9,009 nucleotides of DNA from an uncultured Bacilli bacterium (GCA_947589695.1 CANQBY010000039.1:1-9009), one strand, 5' to 3'. Shown: positions 1 to 6,429, numbered from the stretch's first letter. The notes: a model not told the origin generated them from the letters alone. Made by a program: numbers and translations.

Positions 1-431
1 AAGACTTTATTGGTTATGTAGTTGCGCAAGTTTTAGGAGCTATAAGTGGTTCTTTACTATTATGGTTTATGCTTGGTAGTAGAGTAAATTTAGGTGCTAA
101 TAGTTATGGTAGTGGACTTGCTTCAACTTTATTAATTGGTTTAGTAGTGGAAGTAATTTTAACATTTATCTTTGTTTTAGTAATTCTTGGAGTTACAAGT
201 AAAAAAGAATATAGTAATGTATCTGGTATAGTAATAGGACTTACTCTTACTTTAGTTCATTTAATCGGAATACCTTTTACGGGCACAAGTGTAAATCCAG
301 CAAGAAGTTTAGGTCCAGCTTTAATTCAAGGTGGAGAAGCTTTAAGTCAAGTCTGGCTGTTTATTTTAGCCCCATTAATTGGAGCAGCATTGGCTAGTTT
401 ATTTTACAGATATGTATTAGAGAAGAACTAG
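1..431 (+). CDS. AqpZ-type aquaporin (MIP family), 5' end missing
   Basis: This is the C-terminal part of a membrane channel that passes water across the cytoplasmic membrane. The frame is open from position 3 to the TAG at 429-431 (142 codons), so the true start lies left of the window. The visible part holds about four hydrophobic helices. The second pore half-helix has the signature SVNPARSLGPAL (bases about 291-320): NPA plus the arginine of the selectivity filter. A histidine in the preceding helix (LVHLIGIPFTGTSVNPARS) matches the water-selective AqpZ pattern (LIHL..P.TNTSVNPARS) better than glycerol facilitators, which have glycine and aspartate-containing motifs here. The first NPA motif lies outside the window. 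The gene ends directly in a terminator, so it closes its transcription unit. Family assignment is firm; water over another small solute is inferred from the filter residues. Confidence 0.93.
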   Translation, partial: DFIGYVVAQVLGAISGSLLLWFMLGSRVNLGANSYGSGLASTLLIGLVVEVILTFIFVLVILGVTSKKEYSNVSGIVIGLTLTLVHLIGIPFTGTSVNPARSLGPALIQGGEALSQVWLFILAPLIGAALASLFYRYVLEKN

Positions 432-446
432 GAATAGTTCTTTTTT
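423..446 (+). terminator. Intrinsic terminator of the aquaporin gene
   Basis: An 8-bp perfect stem (AAGAACTA 423-430 with TAGTTCTT 435-442) closes a GGAA tetraloop and runs into a T tract to 446. The stop codon of the aquaporin lies inside the stem. Confidence 0.88.
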
Positions 447-449
447 AAA

Positions 450-478
450 TTTACAAACATAGTAATTAGTGATATACT
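450..478 (+). promoter_or_regulatory. SigA-type promoter for the DUF3048 gene
   Basis: TTTACA (450-455) and TATACT (473-478) are separated by 17 bases. The -10 is extended (TGATATACT, 470-478). Transcription would begin near 485, giving a leader of about 16 bases before the ATG at 501. Confidence 0.75.
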
Positions 479-500
479 AAAATTAGAAAATGGTGGTAGT

Positions 501-1550
501 ATGGCAAGAAGAAAAAAGAAAAAGAGTAAATTTAAGTTTTTATTATTGTTGATAGTTTTAATAGGTTTAGGTATCGGGGGATTTTATGGATATAAATATT
601 TTTCCAATATTAATAATAAAGATGATGGGATGGAAATTGATGATGATCCAAAAGTACCTGAAGTAAAAATAGTTAATACTAAAAGTAAAACAAGACCTTT
701 TGCGGTGATGATTAATAATTTAGGAGCAGCAAGACCATATCATACTGGTTTACAAGAAGCTTATTTAGTATATGAAATTATTGTTGAGGGAGGAATTACC
801 AGATATTTAGCCTTATATAAAGATAATTTTCCAGAGACGGTTGGTAGTGTTAGAAGTGCAAGACATTATTATTTAGATTATGCTTTAGAAAATGACGCTT
901 ATTATGTCCACTGGGGTTGGAGTCCTCAAGCACAAGAAGACATTAAAACTTTAGGAGTAAATAATATTAATGGCCTAAGTGTAAGTAGTCCTTACTTCTT
1001 TAGAAAAAAACTTAATGTCAGCAGTGAACATACAGGATATACTAATTTAAAAGAAATGGCTAATTATGTTGAAACGAAAAATTGGCATAAAGAAGATAAT
1101 AAAGGTTTACTTTTAAAATATAGTGCCCTAAGTGTAGATATGGGAGAGGAAGCCCAAGAGGCTTTAAAAATAGATTTAAAATATTCTAATAGTTTTACAA
1201 CTAATTATGTTTATGATAGTGAGACAGGAGTTTATAAACAATTTGTTAATAATAAAGAACATACAGATTATGAAACTAAAAAACAATATACTGTTAAAAA
1301 TATTATTACTTATCAAGTAGGAAATAAAACTATAAGTGGAGATAGTAAAGGAAGACAAGATTTGGATAATATTGGATCAGGAACAGGTTATTTTATTAGT
1401 GAGGGAAAAGCAATAGAAATAACTTGGGAGAAAAAAAGTAGAAGTAGTCAAACTGTGTATAAAAAGAAAAATGGGGAAGAAATACAAGTAAATGATGGAA
1501 ATACATGGATTCATATTGTTCCAAAAACGGGAAATATTAGTATATCTTAA
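501..1550 (+). CDS. Membrane-anchored DUF3048 (YerB-like) protein
   Basis: This 349-residue protein has a very basic N-terminus (ARRKKKKSKFK) followed by one hydrophobic helix at about residues 13-33, so it should be anchored with its main part outside the membrane. Unlike Bacillus YerB, it shows no lipobox cysteine. The DUF3048 N-terminal domain covers about residues 60-195, with the recognisable RPFAVMINN (65-73), YLVYEIIVEGGITRYLALY (88-106) and VGSVRSARHYYLDYA (114-128). The DUF3048 C-terminal domain covers about 225-345. The biochemical function of the family is not established; a cell-envelope role is an inference. The ribosome-binding site is weak (GGTGG shortly before the ATG), but this start gives a typical N-in signal anchor. 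The 76-residue gene follows 33 bases later without a terminator, so the two are probably cotranscribed. Confidence 0.9.
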   Translation: MARRKKKKSKFKFLLLLIVLIGLGIGGFYGYKYFSNINNKDDGMEIDDDPKVPEVKIVNTKSKTRPFAVMINNLGAARPYHTGLQEAYLVYEIIVEGGITRYLALYKDNFPETVGSVRSARHYYLDYALENDAYYVHWGWSPQAQEDIKTLGVNNINGLSVSSPYFFRKKLNVSSEHTGYTNLKEMANYVETKNWHKEDNKGLLLKYSALSVDMGEEAQEALKIDLKYSNSFTTNYVYDSETGVYKQFVNNKEHTDYETKKQYTVKNIITYQVGNKTISGDSKGRQDLDNIGSGTGYFISEGKAIEITWEKKSRSSQTVYKKKNGEEIQVNDGNTWIHIVPKTGNISIS

Positions 1551-1583
1551 AAAAATTTAACATAATATTTAAAGGAGGATAAA

Positions 1584-1814
1584 ATGGAGAAATTAATTGA
1601 TTTTTTACTTAATAATTATATATGGTTTTTAATTATAGCTCTTATCCTTGTATTTGCTTTAATAGGTTATCTAGTGGATGCAACAACGATAAAAGATAAA
1701 AAACATAAAAATGAAGTTAAACCGATTACGGAGGTAGAAGAAGAAGATAATATGGTTCATCCTTCGGTGGAAATTTATACTAATGAGGATTTTGATGAAC
1801 CTTTAATGAAATAA
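1584..1814 (+). CDS. Small single-pass membrane protein, unknown function
   Basis: This 76-residue protein is preceded by an excellent ribosome-binding site (AAAGGAGG at about 1570-1577, 6 bases before the ATG). One hydrophobic helix spans about residues 11-31 (WFLIIALILVFALIGYLV within it). A short Lys-rich juxtamembrane segment follows (KDKKHK) and then an acidic tail (EVEEEDN...NEDFDEP). The positive-inside rule puts the tail in the cytoplasm. I do not recognise a named family. It follows the DUF3048 gene in the same unit and precedes a terminator, which suggests it works with that protein at the membrane. The partnership is inferred from position only. Confidence 0.82.
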   Translation: MEKLIDFLLNNYIWFLIIALILVFALIGYLVDATTIKDKKHKNEVKPITEVEEEDNMVHPSVEIYTNEDFDEPLMK

Positions 1815-1834
1815 TACTCTTAGGAGTATTTTTT
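1813..1834 (+). terminator. Intrinsic terminator after the small membrane protein gene
   Basis: A 7-bp perfect stem, AATACTC (1813-1819) with GAGTATT (1824-1830), has a TTAG loop and is followed by six T residues (1829-1834). It overlaps the end of the stop codon and closes the DUF3048 unit. Confidence 0.88.
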
Positions 1835-1861
1835 ACTTTACTATGAAAGGTAATTAATAAT

Positions 1862-2215
1862 ATGTTTGATTTTGAAGAAATGCTTAAAAAAGAAACTATT
1901 TATACAATTAAAATGTTAGAAAATGGTAATATTGATATAGATACTTGGAATCGTTTTTTGCTATTTTTTAGAAGTCTTTTAAGGGAAAGATATATTAATA
2001 TTGATTATATATATTTAGCTCAATTACTTATTAGAGAAGCAAATAGATTAGGAATAAAAGATATTTATTTAGATTGGATAGCAGATAGAATATTAAAAGC
2101 TAAAGAAACTGATAAAAGATTTGGGGATAATAATATGATTTTTGTTTCTTTAGTAAGAGATTTGGATAAAGATTATATTGTTTTAAAAGTACGGAAAAAA
2201 GGTTATAATAAATAA
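1862..2215 (+). CDS. Hypothetical 117-residue helical protein
   Basis: I do not recognise this protein. It is predicted soluble: there is no signal peptide and no continuous hydrophobic segment of membrane length. It is rich in charged and aromatic residues in a pattern that suggests mainly alpha helices. Examples are FEEMLKKETIYTIKML near the N-terminus, WNRFLLFFRSLLRERY at about 29-44 and YLAQLLIREANRLG at about 51-64. The C-terminus is strongly basic (KVRKKGYNK). AAAGG (1846-1850) lies 11 bases before the ATG, a slightly long but usable spacing. It follows a terminator by under 30 bases, and I found no convincing promoter in between, so it may depend partly on read-through. Its 3' end overlaps the 3' end of the convergent minus-strand gene by 13 bp. 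Codon use matches the neighbouring genes. Confidence 0.72.
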   Translation: MFDFEEMLKKETIYTIKMLENGNIDIDTWNRFLLFFRSLLRERYINIDYIYLAQLLIREANRLGIKDIYLDWIADRILKAKETDKRFGDNNMIFVSLVRDLDKDYIVLKVRKKGYNK

Positions 2216-2610
2216 AGAGATTCTATAAAACTTTTTAAATGTTCTAAAATTAATTCTATTTTATCATACCATTTTTCAATTAATTGATGATATGTTTGAT
2301 TGGTAGTAAAATATTTGGTTTCATAGAAATAATTTTTAAATATTTCTAACCAATCAATAAAGGGTAATAAATCATATTCATCAAATATATAATAAGAATC
2401 ATAATTAATATGACTAGTAAGATCAAGAATATCTTTATTAAATAGTAAAGCATCATAATAAATTCTAGTAGCTTTATTACAAAGAACATTGAAGATTTTA
2501 GTATATAAAAAAGTATTCTCAGGATTGTTTTGACATTTAATTTGATAAGCATTACAAATATCTAAAAGATTAGAATTATAGGGAATATTTAAGATATCAT
2601 AAAAGTTCAT
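2203..2610 (-). CDS. Small protein with a degenerate J-domain
   Basis: This 135-residue protein starts NFYDILNIPYNSNLLDICNA (residues 2-21). That matches the first two helices of DnaJ J-domains (typically YYxILGVxxxASxxEIKKAYRKL). FNVLCNKATRIYYDALLF (40-57) matches the third and fourth helices (INEAYxVLxDxxKRxxYDxxG). The HPD tripeptide that a true J-domain uses to stimulate Hsp70 is not conserved: the corresponding segment reads QNNPENT (27-33), giving NPE in the best alignment. It may therefore be a J-like protein that binds a partner without activating DnaK. The remaining half is helical and unrecognised. AAGGAAGTGG lies 4 bases before the ATG and supports the start. The gene overlaps the convergent gene by 13 bp and is divergent from rubrerythrin. 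J-domain ancestry is inferred from pattern only. Confidence 0.78.
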   Translation of the reverse strand: MNFYDILNIPYNSNLLDICNAYQIKCQNNPENTFLYTKIFNVLCNKATRIYYDALLFNKDILDLTSHINYDSYYIFDEYDLLPFIDWLEIFKNYFYETKYFTTNQTYHQLIEKWYDKIELILEHLKSFIESLYLL

Positions 2611-2630
2611 AATTCCACTTCCTTTTGATT

Positions 2631-2661
2631 ATTATAGCTTATAACTTAAAGAAAATAAAGT
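2631..2661 (-). promoter_or_regulatory. Possible promoter for the J-domain-like gene
   Basis: On the minus strand a perfect TATAAT (2631-2636) lies about 20 bases upstream of the start codon. The hexamer at 17-base spacing is weak (TTTATT, three of six consensus positions). The -10 also lies in an inverted repeat, TTATA-GCT-TATAA (2632-2644). Confidence 0.45.
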
Positions 2662-2667
2662 TATTTA

Positions 2668-2696
2668 TTTACATCTTTAAAGTTTTTAGTTATAAT
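2668..2696 (+). promoter_or_regulatory. Strong SigA promoter for rubrerythrin
   Basis: TTTACA (2668-2673) and a consensus TATAAT (2691-2696) are exactly 17 bases apart, just upstream of the GGAGGT ribosome-binding site at 2703-2708. An interrupted palindrome AGTTA-TAAT-TAACT (2688-2701) covers the -10 and could be an operator. It does not match the PerR box closely. Confidence 0.85.
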
Positions 2697-2718
2697 TAAC
2701 TTGGAGGTAAAAATTATT

Positions 2719-3258
2719 ATGGAATTAAAAGGATCAAAAACCGAAGCTAATTTAATGGCTGCTTTTGCAGGAGAATCACAAGCAAGAAATAAATATACTT
2801 ATTATGCTTCTCAAGCTAAAAAAGATGGTTATGAACAAATTGCGTCAATATTTGAAGAAACAGCAAATAATGAAAAAGAACATGCTAAAATGTGGTTTAA
2901 AGAATTACATGGAGGAAAAGTGCCTGATACTCTTACTAATTTAAAAGATGCGGCAAGTGGTGAAAATTATGAATGGACAGAAATGTACAAAGAATTTGCC
3001 GAAGTAGCAAGAGAAGAAGGTTTTGATAGAATTGCTAAATTATTTGAAGAAGTTGGTAAAATCGAAAAACATCATGAAGAAAGATATATGAAGTTAGTTG
3101 GTAATATCAATGATGATTTAGTATTTAAAAAAGGCGAAGAAGTAGTATGGATTTGCCGCAATTGTGGATATGTTTATGTGGGTGAAAAAGCTCCAGCAGT
3201 TTGTCCTGTTTGTGCACATCCTCAAAGTTTTATGGAACTTAAAGCAGAGAACTATTAA
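2719..3258 (+). CDS. rbr: Rubrerythrin (ferritin-like di-iron domain plus rubredoxin domain)
   Basis: Rubrerythrin is a cytoplasmic NADH-linked peroxidase that reduces hydrogen peroxide in anaerobes, taking electrons through its rubredoxin domain. The chosen start is ATG at 2719, with GGAGGT (2703-2708) 10 bases upstream. A TTG at 2701 is in frame but lies in the ribosome-binding site itself and is rejected. The protein is then 179 residues, close to the usual 180-190. The ferritin-like four-helix domain covers about residues 4-127. It has E19, E52-x-x-H55, E85-x-x-E88 and E116-x-x-H119 as expected di-iron ligands. The C-terminal rubredoxin-like domain (about 141-174) binds one iron through C146-x-x-C149 and C162-x-x-C165. 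All key residues are present. The gene stands alone between its promoter and its terminator, fitting a stress-response monocistron. Confidence 0.97.
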   Translation: MELKGSKTEANLMAAFAGESQARNKYTYYASQAKKDGYEQIASIFEETANNEKEHAKMWFKELHGGKVPDTLTNLKDAASGENYEWTEMYKEFAEVAREEGFDRIAKLFEEVGKIEKHHEERYMKLVGNINDDLVFKKGEEVVWICRNCGYVYVGEKAPAVCPVCAHPQSFMELKAENY

Positions 3259-3274
3259 TAGCTCTCTTTTTTTT
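3246..3274 (+). terminator. Intrinsic terminator of rubrerythrin
   Basis: AGAGA (3246-3250) pairs with TCTCT (3263-3267). An inner CTA/TAG continuation follows past one mismatch, and eight T residues follow (3267-3274). The rubrerythrin stop codon lies in the loop. Confidence 0.8.
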
Positions 3275-3286
3275 GCATTAAAAATA

Positions 3287-3295
3287 TGATATACT
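3287..3295 (+). promoter_or_regulatory. Extended -10 promoter for the SAF/CpaB-like operon
   Basis: TGATATACT is the same extended -10 as in front of the DUF3048 gene. The position 17 bases upstream only holds the T tract of the preceding terminator, so the promoter probably relies on its TGn extension. The AGAGAGG ribosome-binding site (3306-3312) lies between it and the ATG at 3321. Confidence 0.6.
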
Positions 3296-3320
3296 TAAAA
3301 AATAAAGAGAGGTTATTTAG

Positions 3321-4097
3321 ATGATATGTCCAAAATGTGGTACAGAGAATAAAGATACATTTAATAATTATTGTGTTTATTGTGGAGCTTATTTAGGAGA
3401 TAGAAATGCCCCTTTAGAAGAGATAAATAATAAAGATGAAGGGGCTAGTTTTAAAGTTTTTTTAATTATTTTATTTGCTTTTATAGCTTTTGGGGGTAGT
3501 TTAATTTTGGGAAGACTTTTAAAAAGTAAAGAAGAGGGAATAGGAATAGGGGAAACATATATTAATATTCCTTATGCTTTAGATGATATTAAACCAGGAA
3601 TTAAAATTACAAAAGAAATGACAGGTACTGTAGAGGTTAAAAGTACTTTAATAGATAAAGTTAGTTTTTTATATAATGATAATTCTTTATTTGATAATAA
3701 TTTATGTGTTAAAGAAGATAATAAAGTAATTAAAGGTTCTTATTTTTATATAGATCAATTAGAAAAATGTAGTACGAGTAATAAATATGAAACTATTAAT
3801 ATAAAAGTAGATAATAATACTTATAAATATATGAAAAGAAATTTATATGTTGATTTATATGTAAAAATAGATAATAAGACGAGAGGAAGAGTTTTTCAAG
3901 CTTTAAGAGTTATGGATGCCTATGATAATACAATTGATATTTTAATACCTAATGAATATGAAGAATTAATGAATAAAGTAAAAAATAAAGAAGAAATAGA
4001 ATTAAAACCAATATTAGTAAAAAGAGAAACCAATATGGGGATAAATCCTGTTGATAATGTTGATATTTTACAAGAATTAAAGAGGATGGTTGATTAA
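3321..4097 (+). CDS. Zinc-ribbon membrane protein with SAF/CpaB-like extracellular domain
   Basis: This 258-residue protein begins with a zinc ribbon, C3-x-x-C6 ... C18-x-x-C21. A polar linker and one membrane helix at about residues 45-66 follow. The ribbon should lie in the cytoplasm and the remaining 190 residues outside. The outer part resembles the SAF/RcpC architecture of CpaB, the Flp/Tad pilus assembly protein. INIPYALDDIKPGIKITKEM (80-99) has the SAF pattern of a strand, then xxIxxGxxIT. KVIKGSYFYIDQLEKC (135-150) fits the second SAF motif, and YETINIKVDNNTYKYM plus VDLYVKI (156-183) fits the RcpC barrel. C129 and C150 may form a disulfide. AGAGAGG lies 8 bases upstream of the ATG. 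The related next gene starts directly after the stop. No other pilus genes are visible, so a pilus role is not shown. Confidence 0.85.
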   Translation: MICPKCGTENKDTFNNYCVYCGAYLGDRNAPLEEINNKDEGASFKVFLIILFAFIAFGGSLILGRLLKSKEEGIGIGETYINIPYALDDIKPGIKITKEMTGTVEVKSTLIDKVSFLYNDNSLFDNNLCVKEDNKVIKGSYFYIDQLEKCSTSNKYETINIKVDNNTYKYMKRNLYVDLYVKIDNKTRGRVFQALRVMDAYDNTIDILIPNEYEELMNKVKNKEEIELKPILVKRETNMGINPVDNVDILQELKRMVD

Positions 4098-4098
4098 T

Positions 4099-4803
4099 AT
4101 GAAAAATAATAAGTTTATATTTATAGGGGTAGTTACAATAATTATGGCAATCATAGGAGGTTTTCTAAGTGGTTTTTTGATTGATTTTAATAAGGATGAA
4201 GTATTAGAAAAAGAAAAAAATAATCTAACTAAAGTAATGTTTGTAACAGAAAAGATGAAGGAAAAAGAACAATTTAATAGAACATTAATAGATTATAGGG
4301 AAGTTCCAAAAGAATTAGTAAGAGGAAATATAATTACTTCATTAGAATATTTTGTGAATAGTAATAGTAATAAAAATTATTGTATAAAAGAAGGTATATT
4401 GGTTCCGAAAGATTCCTTATTTTATACAGATTATTTAGTAGAGTGTGATAGCATTGAAGAAGATATATTTGAAAAAGTAGAAGAAAATAATTATATGTAT
4501 GAACTAGAAGTAGATTTGAAAACAAGTATAATAGAAGCAGGAGATTATATAGCAATTACTCTTAGTAGAAAAGATGATACAAATAATTATTATCGAAATG
4601 AATATATAAGAGGAATACCAGTTTTAAAAGCATTTAATAAATCTTTAATTGTAGAAGTTAATGAAGAAGTATATGATTATTTAGAAAAAGTTCATTATTT
4701 AGAAGATATAACTATAGAAGCAGCTAAAATTAAAAATAAAACAGAAAAGTTTATAATAAAAGATAGTGAAATGAAAGATTATGTATTAGAACAATATAAA
4801 TAA
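4099..4803 (+). CDS. SAF/CpaB-like membrane protein, paralog of the preceding gene
   Basis: This 234-residue protein is counted from ATG 4099, one base after the previous stop codon. An in-frame TTG at 4090 sits only 4 bases from the AGAGG element and is less likely, although AGAGG lies a long 13 bases before ATG 4099. A signal-anchor helix occupies about residues 7-29. The outer part parallels the upstream protein. YCIKEGILVPKDSLFYTDYL plus VEC (94-116) aligns with LCVKEDNKVIKGSYFYIDQL plus EKC there. This includes two cysteines at identical spacing (C95 and C116 here, C129 and C150 there). YELEVDLKTSIIEAGDYIAI (134-153) matches the RcpC-type xVDxxxxxxxxxGDxVxV pattern. It lacks the zinc ribbon. 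The pair is cotranscribed and likely forms a heteromeric envelope complex; that is inference from paralogy and spacing. Confidence 0.84.
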   Translation: MKNNKFIFIGVVTIIMAIIGGFLSGFLIDFNKDEVLEKEKNNLTKVMFVTEKMKEKEQFNRTLIDYREVPKELVRGNIITSLEYFVNSNSNKNYCIKEGILVPKDSLFYTDYLVECDSIEEDIFEKVEENNYMYELEVDLKTSIIEAGDYIAITLSRKDDTNNYYRNEYIRGIPVLKAFNKSLIVEVNEEVYDYLEKVHYLEDITIEAAKIKNKTEKFIIKDSEMKDYVLEQYK

Positions 4804-4828
4804 AAAGAGAATTTAGCTCTCTTTTTTT
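4802..4828. terminator. Bidirectional intrinsic terminator between convergent operons
   Basis: An A-rich arm (4802-4810, ending AGAGA) pairs with TCTCTTTTT (4818-4826) around a 7-base loop. On the plus strand it ends in seven T residues (4822-4828). Read on the minus strand, the same hairpin ends in TCTCTTTTT. It serves the SAF-like operon on one side and the metalloprotease operon on the other, and overlaps the last codons of the 57-residue gene. Confidence 0.8.
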
Positions 4829-4986
4829 AATTTAGTTTCTAATTCTTTTATAGTTTCTTTAATATTAGCTATTTTAGAAGGGGGACTAATAGTAGCTAAA
4901 TATTTTAAATAAACTATTTTTTCTTCTAAAGAAGAATCATCGATAGTTATTAAATTGTATTCATATTCTAATTTATCTAAGGACAT
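4813..4986 (-). CDS. Small 57-residue protein coupled to the metalloprotease gene
   Basis: This is a complete short gene: ATG at 4986-4984 and TAA at 4815-4813 on the minus strand. A strong GGAG in an A-rich context (AAAAAAGGAGAAAG) lies 9 bases before the start. The start overlaps the 3' end of the upstream 445-residue gene by 14 bp in another frame, a classic translational-coupling arrangement. The protein begins MSLDKLEYEYNLITIDD and ends in a charged, probably coiled-coil helix (IANIKETIKELETKLKKES). It has no membrane segment and no cysteines, and I recognise no family. Its stop lies within the bidirectional terminator, so it is the last gene of the unit. A role as partner or regulator of the metalloprotease is inferred only from the coupling. 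Confidence 0.75.
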   Translation of the reverse strand: MSLDKLEYEYNLITIDDSSLEEKIVYLKYLATISPPSKIANIKETIKELETKLKKES

Positions 4987-6310
4987 TGATACTTTCTCCT
5001 TTTTTACTTAAATTATTTTGTAATTGTTTTAGTATTTCGGTGATATGGGCTATTTCATTTAAAAATACTTTTTTGTTAAGAGTGTGATTATAAATGTTTA
5101 CTAAATAATATAATTTGTGAGTATTTATATTATTCATTGCATTTTCTAAACGATTTTTATTAAATATTAAACTATTAATAATAATACTTTGATAAGATTC
5201 ATTATTTAAATAAGAAATTAAATCGGGAATAGTCATTTTTAAGATTATACGATATAAAGCATAATAATAAAATTCCGTAATATCTTTAGTTAGTTTAGGA
5301 TCATTAGTGTTTAAGGCTTCATTAAATTCATGAATTAGAGTAGGTAAATCTTTTCTTTGGCCATCAGGATTATAAATACGAGTTATAGCTCCTTTGATAG
5401 CTTCAGGATGATTTACGATATTTTTATCAGTTAAATCTTCAAATAAATCATTTTGACTCAGGGTTTTAAAATTTTTAAAAGTAACGGCAGTTTTGGGTTC
5501 AAAGTGTTTAGTATCAAATTCACAGAATTTTTGGATAGCCGAGATATGAAAGGCAGGATTAAGCTTTGAGAGTTTTTCATGAGCTTTTTTTATGCCAAAA
5601 AGTTCGGCATTATTTTCTTCGGGATAATCTTCATAAAAGTATTCATGAAAATCTTGGGGTTTTTCAACAAGAGGAACAGTATATAAAAGCTCGGCAATTT
5701 GAAATTGTAAAATATCAATTTTATAACATTGAGGATCCTTGATTAATTCACTTACAATTATATGATACATTTCATGATATAAACTTTGATAAATTCGGAA
5801 GATAACAGCATTATGATTTATTCCTTTGCGGTTATTTTCATTAAAGGTAAGAAGATATGATTGATATTCTTCCGTGATACTGGCATAGGTGTATTTTTTG
5901 GTCATATATCTTAATCTTATATGAACTTGTAATTCTTGTTCAATATCAAAAATAACTTTGTTAACAATTATGCGATAATATTTATTAATATCAATTAATT
6001 CAGAATGATTAATATAATAACTTACTAATTCATCTCTAATTATTTTTTCTAAAGGATATTGTTTAGGTTTTTTAAATTCATTAGAAGATACTAAAGCATC
6101 AGATAATTTAGTTACTTGGTGGATAGTAATATTTTGAAAATCTTTTTTTACTTGTTCTAAAAAATCTTGACCTTTAATGTTAGTATAACTAAAGTTTAAA
6201 TCAAACATTTTAACATTAAAGTTTTCTAACACTAAATCAAAATCATTTATTAATAAATTAAAGTGTTCATAACTATTAATTAAACTTATTAAAAAATCAA
6301 TACTATTCAT
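4973..6310 (-). CDS. Putative HExxH zinc metalloprotease, uncharacterised family
   Basis: This 445-residue protein has no signal peptide or membrane helix, so it should be cytoplasmic. The central segment carries HEMYH (residues 179-183, bases 5762-5776), embedded in a hydrophobic helix (YQSLYHEMYHIIVSELI) as in zincin proteases. Fifty-three residues later ENNAELFG puts E236 where a gluzincin third zinc ligand could sit. The flanks are helix-rich, with many Asn, Lys, Ile and Tyr residues. I do not recognise the family, and substrates are unknown. An active peptidase is suggested by the motif but not proven. AGGAG lies 7 bases before the ATG. The promoter is clear and separate, and the 57-residue gene follows with a 14-bp overlap. 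Codon use agrees with the surroundings. Alternatively the motif could be structural in a non-catalytic helical protein. Confidence 0.85.
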   Translation of the reverse strand: MNSIDFLISLINSYEHFNLLINDFDLVLENFNVKMFDLNFSYTNIKGQDFLEQVKKDFQNITIHQVTKLSDALVSSNEFKKPKQYPLEKIIRDELVSYYINHSELIDINKYYRIIVNKVIFDIEQELQVHIRLRYMTKKYTYASITEEYQSYLLTFNENNRKGINHNAVIFRIYQSLYHEMYHIIVSELIKDPQCYKIDILQFQIAELLYTVPLVEKPQDFHEYFYEDYPEENNAELFGIKKAHEKLSKLNPAFHISAIQKFCEFDTKHFEPKTAVTFKNFKTLSQNDLFEDLTDKNIVNHPEAIKGAITRIYNPDGQRKDLPTLIHEFNEALNTNDPKLTKDITEFYYYALYRIILKMTIPDLISYLNNESYQSIIINSLIFNKNRLENAMNNINTHKLYYLVNIYNHTLNKKVFLNEIAHITEILKQLQNNLSKKGESINVLR

Positions 6311-6328
6311 GGTTATTCTCCTATAAAT

Positions 6329-6357
6329 ATTGTAGCATTATCTTAATTTATTAACAA
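6329..6357 (-). promoter_or_regulatory. SigA promoter of the metalloprotease operon
   Basis: On the minus strand TTGTTA (6357-6352) and TACAAT (6334-6329) are 17 bases apart. Transcription would start near 6322, just ahead of the AGGAG ribosome-binding site (RC of 6318-6322). Confidence 0.75.
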
Positions 6358-6429
6358 TAAAAAAATTAATTATTTACATAAATGATAAATATATATGATA
6401 AAAATGTACCAAAATAGTAACAAAAAATA

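Noticed and set aside
1176..1358. Minus-strand 60-codon frame inside the DUF3048 gene
   Set aside because: Low-complexity Ile/Phe/Ser translation opposite a well-supported gene, with no ribosome-binding site; a shadow frame of AT-rich DNA.
2346..2552. Minus-strand 68-codon frame inside the J-domain-like gene
   Set aside because: Leu/Ile-rich translation in another frame of the same strand, covered by the better-supported gene with a strong ribosome-binding site.
2701..2718. TTG at 2701 as rubrerythrin start
   Set aside because: The TTG is part of the TTGGAGGT ribosome-binding site; ATG 2719 has correct spacing and gives the normal rubrerythrin N-terminus.
4334..4555. Minus-strand 73-codon frame opposite the second SAF-like gene
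   Set aside because: Leu/Tyr-rich low-complexity translation typical of the complement of AT-rich coding sequence.
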